64,000 nt of DNA. It comes from Solobacterium sp. (GTDB lineage: Bacteria; Bacillota_I; Bacilli_A; Erysipelotrichales; Erysipelotrichaceae). Under the pieces are notes generated by a model. That model was not told the DNA's origin. It did no database searches and worked only from the letters and a program-made list of their open reading frames with translations. Positions 1-9,152 of this stretch are shown in pieces. Position 1 is the first letter of the stretch. Every line of letters begins with the position of its first letter. The position numbers and the translations under genes were made by a program. The stretch is from contig JAFUFO010000015.1 of assembly GCA_017469885.1 (NCBI GenBank), positions 16,034 through 80,033 of the forward strand, given 5' to 3'.

Positions 1-1
1 G

Positions 2-3000
2 CAGGCATACAATCCGTCCGTCATTGAGACGCCGATCCGGCATCTGAATGAGCTGCTTGTCCGCCGCCAGGATCTCGAGCGGGAAAAGAAGTCGCTTGAG
101 ACCGTGCTGGAAAAGGAATCTGCGGACTGGGAAACCCTGAAGAAAAAGTTTGCCGGACTTCGGGAAGAAACCGAAGCACGGCAGAAGGTTCTTGACGATG
201 ACAGCTCCGCAGCGCCGGAACGGATCCGTCCGCGGATTGAGAAACTCAATGAACTGCAGAAACTCGAACAGGCCATAAAGATCAAGCAGGAGGCCATTGA
301 CCGCAACCGGATCACCGAAGAGGAAAAGGGCATCCTGAACGCAAATACCGGAGATCTTCCGGAACCTGGTGAAGCGGACCGGATGAAGGAAATGTACCGT
401 TCGCTTCTGAAGGAACAGCAGGAAAAGCAGAGTGTTGCGGCCTCCATCACAGAGGAACAGAAAAAGTCTGATGATCTGAAGAAATCGCTGAACGAACTGG
501 AAGGCACCGAACTGGTTCTTGAACATGCGCCGGTTGAGGAACCCTCAAAGGGAATGAGCACCGTGTTAATGATTCTCGGCGTGCTTCTGATTATCGGCGG
601 CGGAATCGCTGCGGCTGTGGTGAACCCGATGCTTGCGGCACTTGCGGTTCTTGGTCTGATTCTTCTGGTGCTCGGCTTCTTGGGCAGCCGGAAGTACCGC
701 CAGTTGTATCAGGAATATCAGGCATATGTCACTGAAAAGAATCAGAAAGAAGCAGAGGCAAACCAGAAGAAAGAGGATCTCAGAAAGCAGATCGATGACG
801 TGGAAAGCGGCATCCGGAATCTGACCGGAGAACTCGAAAGCAACAGCACCCAGATGAAGAACAGTCAGAAGGAGATTGTCGGCTGGGTAAAGAGATACGG
901 AAGAAATGAGAAGCAGGTCACGGAAGAGGTCATCTCCCGCATCGGCATCAATTCCGATCGTCTGCGCAATCTGCGTGCGAAATCCAAGGAGATCGCAGAT
1001 ACCCGGAAATTTATTGATGATGAAACTGCATATATCCGCCAGATTCTGATCAATCTGAAAGCAGAGTATCCGGAAACAGACGGCATGAATGTTGATCAGG
1101 CGGCAGAAGCACTGCGGAAACGCGAAACCGCGTATCAGCTTGAAGCGGAGAAACTCTCCGCTGCACATGAAGCGGAAGCCCGGTTCCTTGAGGAATCCGG
1201 ATGTACCGAAGATCAGCTGCTTGGCAGAACACCGACCGAACCGAGTGAAGTTCGTCAGAAACTTGCCTCCCTCAGTGCGGATTTTGAAGCAGTGGATGAA
1301 GAACGCAGTACATTGGACAGCGAGTTTGACGGACTTGCGGGGCTCCCGTATGAAGATGCGATCGAGCAGCTGCGCAAACGTGCCCAGGAATATCAGGTTA
1401 CGGAAGGACAGCTCCGTGCTGCCCGGCATAACGAAGTCCGCTATCTGATGGAAGCCGGTGTAACGCGTGACAGCCTTGCGATGCAGGATTCCGAGAAACT
1501 TGCATCACTGAAAAAAGCCGGCAGAGAACTCGATGAAAAGTTCAATGAGATCGTAACCCGGATCCGGAAGGCACTCGCACCGATCGGTATTGAGGTCAAC
1601 CGTGACAATGTGGTTGATTCTCTGGAAAAAGCGGAAGTTTTTGAGAATGAGTATGATCAGTATTCACGCATGCGGAGGGAACAGTCTGAACGTGAGACCA
1701 GACGTCTTGCCCAGATCGCTTCGTTTGAGGAAATCCTTTCCGAACAGATTCGTGATCTGAAGGGGAACTATGCGGATGAAGAACTTCCGAAACGGATTTC
1801 CCTTGTCCGCAGCGATGTGAATGAAGCGAATCACCTGCAGGAGAAGATTGCAAGCCTTGACCAGCGAATCGAAGATGCGCATAAGGAACGCACCACCCGA
1901 CTCGCGGAAGTCAATGCGTTTGAACGGAAATTCGGACAATTCGTACCGGAAGGGGAAGATGTGTTCGCCGGTATCTGCCGGAAAACGGAAGAATATAACC
2001 GTCTTCAGACTGAGATGGCACCGCTGGTACGGCAGCGTGACGCCATCCTCGAAGAACAAAAGGAAATTCCGGATGACGGCGGGACGCAGGAAAACCAGCT
2101 CCGTCATTCCATTGAGACAATGGAAACACGGAAAGAATCACTGCTTGCGGAGCGTTCCGAAAAGAAGGAACTGATCCGTCAGGCAAACCGTTCCGTTGAG
2201 GCATATCCCGACATGATACGGGAAATCCGTCAGCTGTATGAACAGCGCGATGCGGTGCGCAATGAAGAACGCACACTGAAGCGCGCGATTCAGCTGATCG
2301 GACAGGCAAAGGATAATCTTGCAAATCGTTATCTCGGCAAGGTCGAGAAGCTGTTCAATGATTACATGCATATCTGGCTTGGCAATGAGGCGGTCAGAGG
2401 AATCCTTGATGTCGACTTCAATGTCTCGATTGAGGAGAATGACAAGGTACATGTGGCAGAAGGCTACAGCACCGGCTATTGCGATCTGATGGATTTCTGC
2501 ATGCGGCTTGCGCTGATTGATACGCTGTTTGAAAACGAACAGCCGTTCCTCATTCTGGATGACCCGTTTGTCAACCTGGATGAAACGCATCTGGAAAAGG
2601 CACTGGAGCTGCTCGGCGCAATGTCTGCGTCCAAGCAGATCGTCTACTTCGTCTGCCATCCGGTCCGTGCCGTCAAAGCCACGGGAACCGAACGCGAGAA
2701 GGCACAGTTCCGTGCACTTGCGGAACGGCAGAAGGAACTTCTCGACCGGCGCATTGCGGAAATGAAGCCGCAGGAAGCGGAACCGGAACGATCGCCGAAG
2801 GACCGCTACCAGGTGGTCGAAGGCAGCATTGGAATGTCCGTCGCACCGGTGAATACCAGTGTGCCGGCGGGAGAACGAGTCGTCCGGATGAAATTTGCCA
2901 TCCGGGGCGGCGGAATCCATCCGGATAAGATGTATGAACTGTTCTTTGTCGATGAGACCGGAACGGTTGTCAGTGAACGGCGCCTGCTGGAGCTGCGCAA

Positions 3001-3142
3001 TGACCGACTGTATCCGGAGGAAGTGCAGTTCCGTCTGAACCGTGAAGTGTACACGGGTGACCGTTATGAGCTGATGGTTCAGGAAACCGGAAGCGACGAC
3101 TTTGATGTCGCCGCAAGATTTCCGATCCCGGCAGCTGCCTGA
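2..3142 (+). CDS. YhaN-like coiled-coil ATPase with internal membrane hairpin, 5' truncated
   Basis: The reading frame is already open at the left edge, so the N-terminus and the expected Walker A motif lie outside the window. About 1046 residues are visible. They are long coiled coils interrupted near visible residues 183-235 by two hydrophobic segments, then a C-terminal ABC/SMC-type half with the Walker B/D-loop FLILDDPFVNLDE (around residue 850) and a degenerate signature just before it. About 110 further residues follow the ATPase core. This order (coiled coil, central membrane hairpin, SbcC-type ATPase) is that of the YhaN family, which is often found beside SbcD-like nucleases, and sbcDC lies 1 kb downstream. 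Role inferred: membrane-linked DNA repair or DNA-end processing ATPase. The exact substrate cannot be read from sequence. Confidence 0.75.
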   Translation, partial: QAYNPSVIETPIRHLNELLVRRQDLEREKKSLETVLEKESADWETLKKKFAGLREETEARQKVLDDDSSAAPERIRPRIEKLNELQKLEQAIKIKQEAIDRNRITEEEKGILNANTGDLPEPGEADRMKEMYRSLLKEQQEKQSVAASITEEQKKSDDLKKSLNELEGTELVLEHAPVEEPSKGMSTVLMILGVLLIIGGGIAAAVVNPMLAALAVLGLILLVLGFLGSRKYRQLYQEYQAYVTEKNQKEAEANQKKEDLRKQIDDVESGIRNLTGELESNSTQMKNSQKEIVGWVKRYGRNEKQVTEEVISRIGINSDRLRNLRAKSKEIADTRKFIDDETAYIRQILINLKAEYPETDGMNVDQAAEALRKRETAYQLEAEKLSAAHEAEARFLEESGCTEDQLLGRTPTEPSEVRQKLASLSADFEAVDEERSTLDSEFDGLAGLPYEDAIEQLRKRAQEYQVTEGQLRAARHNEVRYLMEAGVTRDSLAMQDSEKLASLKKAGRELDEKFNEIVTRIRKALAPIGIEVNRDNVVDSLEKAEVFENEYDQYSRMRREQSERETRRLAQIASFEEILSEQIRDLKGNYADEELPKRISLVRSDVNEANHLQEKIASLDQRIEDAHKERTTRLAEVNAFERKFGQFVPEGEDVFAGICRKTEEYNRLQTEMAPLVRQRDAILEEQKEIPDDGGTQENQLRHSIETMETRKESLLAERSEKKELIRQANRSVEAYPDMIREIRQLYEQRDAVRNEERTLKRAIQLIGQAKDNLANRYLGKVEKLFNDYMHIWLGNEAVRGILDVDFNVSIEENDKVHVAEGYSTGYCDLMDFCMRLALIDTLFENEQPFLILDDPFVNLDETHLEKALELLGAMSASKQIVYFVCHPVRAVKATGTEREKAQFRALAERQKELLDRRIAEMKPQEAEPERSPKDRYQVVEGSIGMSVAPVNTSVPAGERVVRMKFAIRGGGIHPDKMYELFFVDETGTVVSERRLLELRNDRLYPEEVQFRLNREVYTGDRYELMVQETGSDDFDVAARFPIPAAA

Positions 3143-3163
3143 TCACAAAGGAGTGACATGCGT

Positions 3164-3920
3164 ATGACCACGAAACGAATGCTCATCCGCGCCGATGATC
3201 TCGGCTACAGCGAGGGTCAACCTCGGTATCGCAAAGTCGGTCAATGAAGGCCTGATCCGCAATATCGGTGTGATGCCGAATATGCCGCTGGCAAAGCAGG
3301 GACTGGATCTTCTGAAACGGGACGATCTCTGCCTCGGCCAGCATACCAATGTATGCGTCGGAAGACCCCTCAGTAATCCTGCGGATATCCCCAGCATTAC
3401 CGATGAAAACGGCATGTTTGTCTCAAGCAGAACCTATCGGACCGCGGACCATGACTTTGTGGTGCTGGACGAAGTGGTGCTGGAAATTGAAGCACAGTAT
3501 CAGAAGTTTAAGGAGCTGACCGGCCGGGAGCCGGAATACTTTGAAGCGCATGCGGTAAGCAGTGTCAATCTTGCGAAAGGACTGGAAATCGTTGCGCAGC
3601 GGCATAACCTGCCGTTACTGCAGTTTTCCACCACAGAACCCGTTGCCTTCCGCAATACACAGATGATCGTTTCCATGGAAAGCATGGGTCCGGATTATGA
3701 CCCGTTTGAATCCCTGAAGCGCTGTGCGCAGAAAGACTATGCGGCGAATGAATGCCCGATGTTTGTCTGCCATCCCGGCTATCTTGACTGGTATCTGCTT
3801 CAGACATCGAGTCTCACGGTTCCGCGGGCGATGGAAGTGGAAATGCTGTGCAGCCCGAAGACCCGGCAGTGGCTGGACGAACAGGGAATTCAGCTGGTCA
3901 CCTACAACGATATTCACTGA
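3164..3920 (+). pseudogene. YdjC/ChbG-family carbohydrate deacetylase, frameshifted near the N-terminus
   Basis: The ATG at 3164 follows an AAGGAG site and opens the typical YdjC start, with the metal-binding motif RADDLGYSEG. That frame stops about 30 codons later. The rest of the protein (VNLGIAKSVNEGLIRN onward) continues in another frame to 3920. The join is at 3212-3216: the family consensus YSEGVN needs two more bases, or YSEVN needs one fewer. The catalytic Asp-Asp pair is thus cut off from the main body, including the histidine region around EAHAVSSVN and the CHPGYLD motif. The family hydrolyses N-acetyl groups from chitooligosaccharides or related sugars. The gene is either a natural pseudogene or an assembly indel. 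The rest of the frame is intact, which favours a recent or artefactual lesion. Confidence 0.8.
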
Positions 3921-3929
3921 TATATGCAG

Positions 3930-3968
3930 ACAGCCGGAAACGCAGTTCTTCATGCGCCGGCTGTTTTT
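3930..3968 (+). terminator. Rho-independent terminator after the YdjC-family gene
   Basis: The arms ACAGCCGG (3930-3937) and CCGGCTGT (3957-3964) pair perfectly around a 19-nt loop and run into a T tract. Confidence 0.7.
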
Positions 3969-3995
3969 ATCCCTTTATATAAAGTGGAATATTTT

Positions 3996-4023
3996 TTGCA
4001 TGTCGGATACGCGACAATAGAAT
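3996..4023 (+). promoter_or_regulatory. Candidate promoter for the small ORF-sbcDC operon
   Basis: TTGCAT (3996-4001), a 16-nt spacer and TAGAAT (4018-4023) lie between the preceding terminator and the first gene of the sbcDC group. The fit to a sigma-A promoter is moderate. Confidence 0.5.
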
Positions 4024-4042
4024 CAGAAGAAGGAGGCAGGCA

Positions 4043-4237
4043 ATGGGCAATAATGAATACCTGTACCGACCGGATGAAACGGAGCAGGATACCGAAGAAC
4101 TTCGTGAGAAACTGCGTGACTACTACGGAACTGCGATGACAGGCGGTTTTCCGATGGCAGTGACTGACCTTGGACGTGTTGAGACAATGAGCGATGAAGA
4201 GCTGCGCAGAGAAGCAGAGAAGAACGGAATCCGCTGA
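4043..4237 (+). CDS. Small acidic protein of unknown function, first gene of the sbcDC operon
   Basis: A 64-residue soluble, highly charged protein with a strong GAAGGAGG ribosome site 6-7 nt upstream of ATG. It has an acidic N-terminal third (DETEQDTEELREKL), a central Gly/Thr segment (YYGTAMTGGFPMAVTDL) and a helical acidic/basic end. No domain is recognised. It ends 14 nt before sbcD and shares its promoter, so it is probably co-expressed with the nuclease. The good ribosome site, promoter and tight spacing argue that it is a real gene. Confidence 0.7.
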   Translation: MGNNEYLYRPDETEQDTEELREKLRDYYGTAMTGGFPMAVTDLGRVETMSDEELRREAEKNGIR

Positions 4238-4251
4238 AAGGGGAACGACCG

Positions 4252-5391
4252 ATGAAACTGATTCATTTATCCGATCTCCATCTTGGAAAAAACGTGAACG
4301 GTTATTCCATGATTGAAGATCAGACATACATCCTGACGGAGATTCTCAGGATACTCGAAGAGGAACAGCCGGACGGCGTCCTCATTGCGGGCGATGTGTA
4401 TGACAAGTCCATACCGTCCGCAGAGGCGGTTGAGCTGTTCGATGATTTCCTGGTGAAGCTCTCCAAACGTCATCTGGAAACTTTTATCATCAGCGGAAAC
4501 CATGATTCTGCGGAGCGCCTCGCATTCGGAAATCGTCTGATGGACGCGTCGGGCATTCATCTGTCTCCGGCATATGACGGAACTGTCACGCCGTTTATCT
4601 GGAGCGATGAATTCGGCGAAACCGCAATCTGGTGTCTGCCGTTTATCAAACCCGCACATGTACGGCGGTTTTATCCCGATGCGGAAATCGCATCCTATAC
4701 GGATGCGGTCAAGGAAGCGATCGCGCATATGGACATTGATCCGGACCGTCGGAATGTTCTGATCACCCACCAGTTCGTGACCGGCGCCGTCCGTTCGGAT
4801 TCCGAAGAGATTTCCGTCGGCGGAACTGACAACGTGGACTCTTCGGTGTTTGAGCCGTTTGACTATGTGGCGCTCGGCCATATTCACGGTCCGCAGAATA
4901 TCGTGGAAAACCGGATCCGTTACTGCGGAACACCGCTGAAGTATTCCTTCTCCGAGGCGAATCATCATAAATCGGTCAGTGTCGTGGAACTGAGGGAAAA
5001 GGGGAACGTCACGGTGCGGACGATTCCGCTTGCGCCGAAACATGACATGAAGGAAATCCGCGGCACGTATGAGGAACTGACGCGGAAGGATTATTACGAC
5101 AATACGTCTTACCGGACGGATTACATGCATATCACCCTGACGGATGAGGAAGATATTCCCGATGCGGTTTCAAAACTGAAGGTGATCTATACGAACCTCA
5201 TGAAGCTGGATTATGACAACCGCCGGACAAGAACGCAGGCATCCGCCGAAGGACCGGCAGATGTGGAACGCAAATCACCGCTGGAACTGTTTGAGGATCT
5301 GTATGTCATGCAGAACGGGACAGAACTGAGCGATGAACAGAAAACATTCCTGCAGGGAATGATCGAGACGATCTGGGAGGAGGAAAAATGA
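4252..5391 (+). CDS. sbcD: Exonuclease SbcCD subunit D (Mre11-type phosphoesterase)
   Basis: This 379-residue protein carries the calcineurin-like metallophosphatase motifs in order: SDLHLG (D8, H10), GDVYD (residues 47-51), SGNHDS (82-86) and GHIHG (H210, H212). These bind the Mn ions of the nuclease. A C-terminal SbcD cap/dimerisation region follows, though about 30 residues shorter than in E. coli. With SbcC it forms the ATP-dependent complex that cuts hairpins and trims blocked double-strand ends. The stop overlaps the sbcC start (ATGA), implying translational coupling and stoichiometric production. The start has a GAAAGGGG-like site upstream. Assignment is secure from motifs and from the sbcC partner. 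Confidence 0.96.
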   Translation: MKLIHLSDLHLGKNVNGYSMIEDQTYILTEILRILEEEQPDGVLIAGDVYDKSIPSAEAVELFDDFLVKLSKRHLETFIISGNHDSAERLAFGNRLMDASGIHLSPAYDGTVTPFIWSDEFGETAIWCLPFIKPAHVRRFYPDAEIASYTDAVKEAIAHMDIDPDRRNVLITHQFVTGAVRSDSEEISVGGTDNVDSSVFEPFDYVALGHIHGPQNIVENRIRYCGTPLKYSFSEANHHKSVSVVELREKGNVTVRTIPLAPKHDMKEIRGTYEELTRKDYYDNTSYRTDYMHITLTDEEDIPDAVSKLKVIYTNLMKLDYDNRRTRTQASAEGPADVERKSPLELFEDLYVMQNGTELSDEQKTFLQGMIETIWEEEK

Positions 5392-8159
5392 GACCGCTGA
5401 AACTGGTGATGTCCGCATTCGGACCGTATTCCGGTATAACCGAACTCGATTTTGAAACCTTCGGGACAAGCGGACTGTATCTGATTACCGGCGATACCGG
5501 TGCCGGAAAGACAACGATTTTTGACGCGATCACCTATGCACTGTACGGAAAACCCTCCGGAAACAACCGGACGGCAGACATGCTGAGATCAAAGTATGCG
5601 TCTGCGGATACACCGACCGAAGTCGATCTCACATTTGCGTACGGCGGAAAGACCTATCGGGTCCGCCGCAGCCCGGCTTATGACCGGCCGAAACTGCGCG
5701 GCACGGGCATGGCAAAGAAAGGCGCAGAACAGGAACTCTATTATCCGGACGGACGCGTTCTTACAAAAGGACGGGAAGTCGATGCCGCAATCATTGAGAT
5801 CATCGGGATTGACCGTGATCAGTTTGCCCAGATTGCGATGATTGCACAGGGAGATTTCCTGAAGCTTTTAACCTCATCGACGGAAGAACGGAAAGGCATC
5901 CTGCGCAAGCTGTTTCAGACACGTCCGTATCTGGATCTCCAGGATCGGCTGAAGAGCCGGTCGAATGAGCTGCTTCGAAACAATGAGCGTGCATCTGCCA
6001 GTATCCGGCAGTATATCGGTGACATCGCATGCGAAGAGAGTGACGTGCTTCACCTTGAAATTGAAAAGGCATTGAACAATGAACTGACACTGGCAGAGAT
6101 TACCGCAGTACTGGATAAACTGATTGCCAACGACAAAGCACAGTACAATGCTCTGAAAGAAACGTCGGATGACCTGAATAAACAGTCCGATGAACTGACA
6201 AAGATTCTGACGGAAGCTGAAGCCCGCCGGAATGCCAAAAAGGAACTGGCCAGCCTGAAAGCACAGCTGAAAGAGCGTAATGGCTCACTGAAGTCTCTTG
6301 AAGCAGCCCGTACAACACAGGCAGCCCGTAAACCGGACGTGCAGAAGCTTCGGGATGAAATCGCAAAGGAATCCGTAGTTCTGCCGGAATATACCGAACT
6401 GGATGAGAAAACGAAACATTCCGTGAAACTCAGAAATCAGCTGGCAGAAACAGAAACTTCCATCAGCGTCAGTGATACGCAGATCAAACAGCTGGAAGCG
6501 GAGATCGCACAGCTGAAGAAGGAAGCGGAGACACTGTCCTCAGCAGATGCGGCTCTTGTGAAAAAAGAGTCACTCCTGGAAAAGAGCCGGGACGACTATC
6601 GGAAGCTGAACGGATTGAATACGATTCTGAAGACGGTCGCGGAAATTGAAAAAGAACTTGCGGAAAAGCAGGCGGAGTATCAGAAAAAACAGGCCGACGC
6701 AAAGAAACGTAAGGAAACGTTTGAACAGCGTCAGACAGCCTATCTGAATGAACAGGCCGGTATTCTTGCGGAAACCCTGCAGGAAGGTGTTCCGTGTCCG
6801 GTGTGCGGTTCCGTACATCATCCTTCCAAAGCGCATAAGTCTGAACATGCGCCGACAAAGGAAGAACTGGAGCTGCTGAAAACGGACAGTGAAAAAGCAG
6901 ACGAAGCGATGCGCAAGGCGAGTGAAGAAGCCGGTGCACTGCGGACCAGAAAAGAAGAAAACGAGACTGCTGCGGTTCGGGAAGCGGAAGCGCTGCTTGG
7001 CGTATTGGAATACAGCGCCGTCAAACCGGCACTTACCGCAAAACAGAGCGAACTGGAGGGAGCCGGGAAGGCACTGAGACAGGAAGTTGAGCAGCTCAAA
7101 GCGGCGACCAGACGGCATAAGGAAATCACGGAAACACTTCTGCCGAAAGCAGAAAAAAGCAAGACAGCTGTGAATGAAAAACAGACCGCGCTGAAGGCAT
7201 CCCTTTCCGGCATGAACGTCGAAATCAAAAACACATCGGATCGTATCGATGCGCTGAAGAAGAAACTTCCGTTTAGCTCAAAAGCAGAAGCACAGCAGAA
7301 GATCAATGAACTCCGCAGACAGGCGGATACGATTGAAAAAGAAATCGAGCAGGCAGAAGAGGCATACCGCAAAGCCGGCGAAGAAATCGTGAAACTGGAA
7401 ACCGCTGCCGGCGAACAGAAGAAGCTGATTGAAGGCAAAGAAGACATCGACATTGCGAAGGAAACCGCACGGCAGAATGCATTGCGTGATGCGATCAAAG
7501 AAACAAATGACAAACTGGTAACCGTCCAGACCCGCCGGAACATCAATGAAGGCGTGCGTGACAAAATTCAGTCACAGTCCGGGGAACAGGAGAAAATCGA
7601 AGCGGAGCTGAAGTGGGTAAAGGCGCTGTCCGACACCGCCAATGGCAATGTGTCCGGCAAGGACAAGATCATGCTGGAGACGTACATCCAGATGACCTAT
7701 TTTGACCGGATCATTTCCCGGGCAAATGTACGCCTCATGACCATGTCCGACGGGCAGTATGAACTGGTGCGCCGGAAAGAAGCGTCCGACCGGGTTCATC
7801 AGAGCGGCCTGGATCTGGATGTCATTGATCATTACAACGGCAGTGTCCGCAGCGTCAATTCGCTGTCCGGCGGTGAGTCATTCAAAGCATCGCTGTCACT
7901 GGCACTTGGCCTGTCGGATGAGATTCAGTCTTCGGCCGGCGGCATCCATCTGGATACCATGTTTGTGGATGAAGGATTCGGATCGCTGGATGAGGAGTCG
8001 CTGGAAAATGCAATGAAGGCATTGAACAGCCTGACGGAAGGAAACCGTCTGGTCGGGATCATCTCGCATGTGGCAGCGCTCAAGGAACGGATCGATGATC
8101 AGATCATTGTAAAGAAAGACCGTACCGGAGGAAGCCGGATTATCATTCAGAAGCGATGA
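5388..8159 (+). CDS. sbcC: Exonuclease SbcCD subunit C (Rad50-type SMC ATPase)
   Basis: A 923-residue SMC-like ATPase. Walker A GDTGAGKT is at residues 35-42, with long coiled coils on both sides of a zinc hook CPVC (residues 470-473). The C-terminal half carries the signature LSGGES (826-831) and the Walker B/D-loop FVDEGFGSLDE (around 860). The hook dimerises two complexes, and ATP binding closes the heads to gate the SbcD nuclease. Its length is slightly below the E. coli protein but complete. The start overlaps the sbcD stop by 4 nt. Together with the YhaN-like ATPase upstream, two large SMC-related DNA-repair ATPases sit within 8 kb. Confidence 0.96.
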   Translation: MRPLKLVMSAFGPYSGITELDFETFGTSGLYLITGDTGAGKTTIFDAITYALYGKPSGNNRTADMLRSKYASADTPTEVDLTFAYGGKTYRVRRSPAYDRPKLRGTGMAKKGAEQELYYPDGRVLTKGREVDAAIIEIIGIDRDQFAQIAMIAQGDFLKLLTSSTEERKGILRKLFQTRPYLDLQDRLKSRSNELLRNNERASASIRQYIGDIACEESDVLHLEIEKALNNELTLAEITAVLDKLIANDKAQYNALKETSDDLNKQSDELTKILTEAEARRNAKKELASLKAQLKERNGSLKSLEAARTTQAARKPDVQKLRDEIAKESVVLPEYTELDEKTKHSVKLRNQLAETETSISVSDTQIKQLEAEIAQLKKEAETLSSADAALVKKESLLEKSRDDYRKLNGLNTILKTVAEIEKELAEKQAEYQKKQADAKKRKETFEQRQTAYLNEQAGILAETLQEGVPCPVCGSVHHPSKAHKSEHAPTKEELELLKTDSEKADEAMRKASEEAGALRTRKEENETAAVREAEALLGVLEYSAVKPALTAKQSELEGAGKALRQEVEQLKAATRRHKEITETLLPKAEKSKTAVNEKQTALKASLSGMNVEIKNTSDRIDALKKKLPFSSKAEAQQKINELRRQADTIEKEIEQAEEAYRKAGEEIVKLETAAGEQKKLIEGKEDIDIAKETARQNALRDAIKETNDKLVTVQTRRNINEGVRDKIQSQSGEQEKIEAELKWVKALSDTANGNVSGKDKIMLETYIQMTYFDRIISRANVRLMTMSDGQYELVRRKEASDRVHQSGLDLDVIDHYNGSVRSVNSLSGGESFKASLSLALGLSDEIQSSAGGIHLDTMFVDEGFGSLDEESLENAMKALNSLTEGNRLVGIISHVAALKERIDDQIIVKKDRTGGSRIIIQKR

Positions 8160-8165
8160 CATGAA

Positions 8166-8194
8166 AAAAGAGAGTTCATGACGAGCTCTCTTTT
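8166..8194. terminator. Bidirectional terminator between sbcC and the convergent hydrolase gene
   Basis: A 9-bp stem AGAGAGTTC/GAGCTCTCT (one G-U pair) closes on a 5-nt loop. It is flanked by A tracts on the left and T tracts on the right, so it can serve both strands. Confidence 0.75.
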
Positions 8195-8210
8195 CCTTTG
8201 GGTTTCTGGC

Positions 8211-9128
8211 TCAGTGTTTGTCCAGGAATTCCTTTACGCGGGACAGATAGTCCGGCGCTTCATCATAGACACCGTGTCCCTTGCCTTCATAGATGTAACC
8301 ATCGCAATGCAGTAAATCCATGAGGTCTCTGGAGGCCTGCACGCCAAGTACGCGGTCTTTCCCGGCGCCGAGTACGAATGCCGGGCAGGTTACCGCACCA
8401 AGCTGATCGCGGATATCAAAGTCCTTCATCCCGTTCAGGGAAATCAGGAAGTTACGGAACTCTTCATCCGTCACACCTTCTGCCTGCGCAAGGATTGCGT
8501 CTTTGAACTGTTCAAAGAATTCCGGCGTATAGACATACCGGCCGAAGGATTCGACCAGTCCGGCAGCGTCTTTTTTCTCCGCAAATGCCTGCCATTCTGC
8601 AAGCGCTTCGGAATTACCGGATGCAATATTCGGAGAGGTGGAACAGAGAATCAGATGTGAAATCAGTTCCGGTTTCTGTACGGCAATGATCTGTGCAATC
8701 ATGCCGCCCTGGGATACGCCCATTACGTTGATATCCTTCAGGCCAAGCTGATCAAATGCCGCAAGGGTATCTTCGGCCATGCCGTAGATGTCATAGCCAT
8801 CCGGATACGTTGTGATGCGGTCAAACAGATACATGTCATAGTCTTCCGCAAGCAGGGCATACGCACCGGCAACCGCATCCGCGGCACCCATAACGCTTTT
8901 CAGGGAAAGGCCGGGCAGAATGACATATGGTTTTCCTTCCGGATTTCCAAACCGGAAATACTGCATTTCACCATGCGGTGTTGTGAGTGTCTGAATCATG
9001 GATACCTCGTTTTCAGGCTCCGGCTTCGGTTCTTCCGCCGGCGCTGTCCGGCATGCGGTAAATGAACCAAGAACCAGAGCTGCTGTCACAATGGACAGCA
9101 GTTTTCTGTATACCGTCATATACCTCAT
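8211..9128 (-). CDS. Lipoprotein alpha/beta hydrolase
   Basis: 305 residues. A basic, hydrophobic signal ends in the lipobox LGSFTAC, giving a lipidated Cys26, so the enzyme should be anchored outside the membrane. After a Pro/Glu linker comes an alpha/beta hydrolase fold with nucleophile elbow GVSQGG (Ser139) and a C-terminal GKGHG histidine region. The substrate cannot be told; proline-iminopeptidase-like and haloperoxidase-like hydrolases share this layout. It begins 24 nt after the glucosidase gene on the same strand and is probably cotranscribed with it. Two in-frame ATGs (codons 1 and 4) are possible. The first is kept because it preserves the positively charged signal start. Confidence 0.85.
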   Translation of the reverse strand: MRYMTVYRKLLSIVTAALVLGSFTACRTAPAEEPKPEPENEVSMIQTLTTPHGEMQYFRFGNPEGKPYVILPGLSLKSVMGAADAVAGAYALLAEDYDMYLFDRITTYPDGYDIYGMAEDTLAAFDQLGLKDINVMGVSQGGMIAQIIAVQKPELISHLILCSTSPNIASGNSEALAEWQAFAEKKDAAGLVESFGRYVYTPEFFEQFKDAILAQAEGVTDEEFRNFLISLNGMKDFDIRDQLGAVTCPAFVLGAGKDRVLGVQASRDLMDLLHCDGYIYEGKGHGVYDEAPDYLSRVKEFLDKH

Positions 9129-9152
9129 TCTAATCCTGAGATATGGGTTTTG

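Noticed and set aside
3195..3920. Treating the YdjC-family frame from 3195 as an intact gene
   Set aside because: Its first residues are out of frame with the family; the true metal-binding start is in the frame beginning at 3164.
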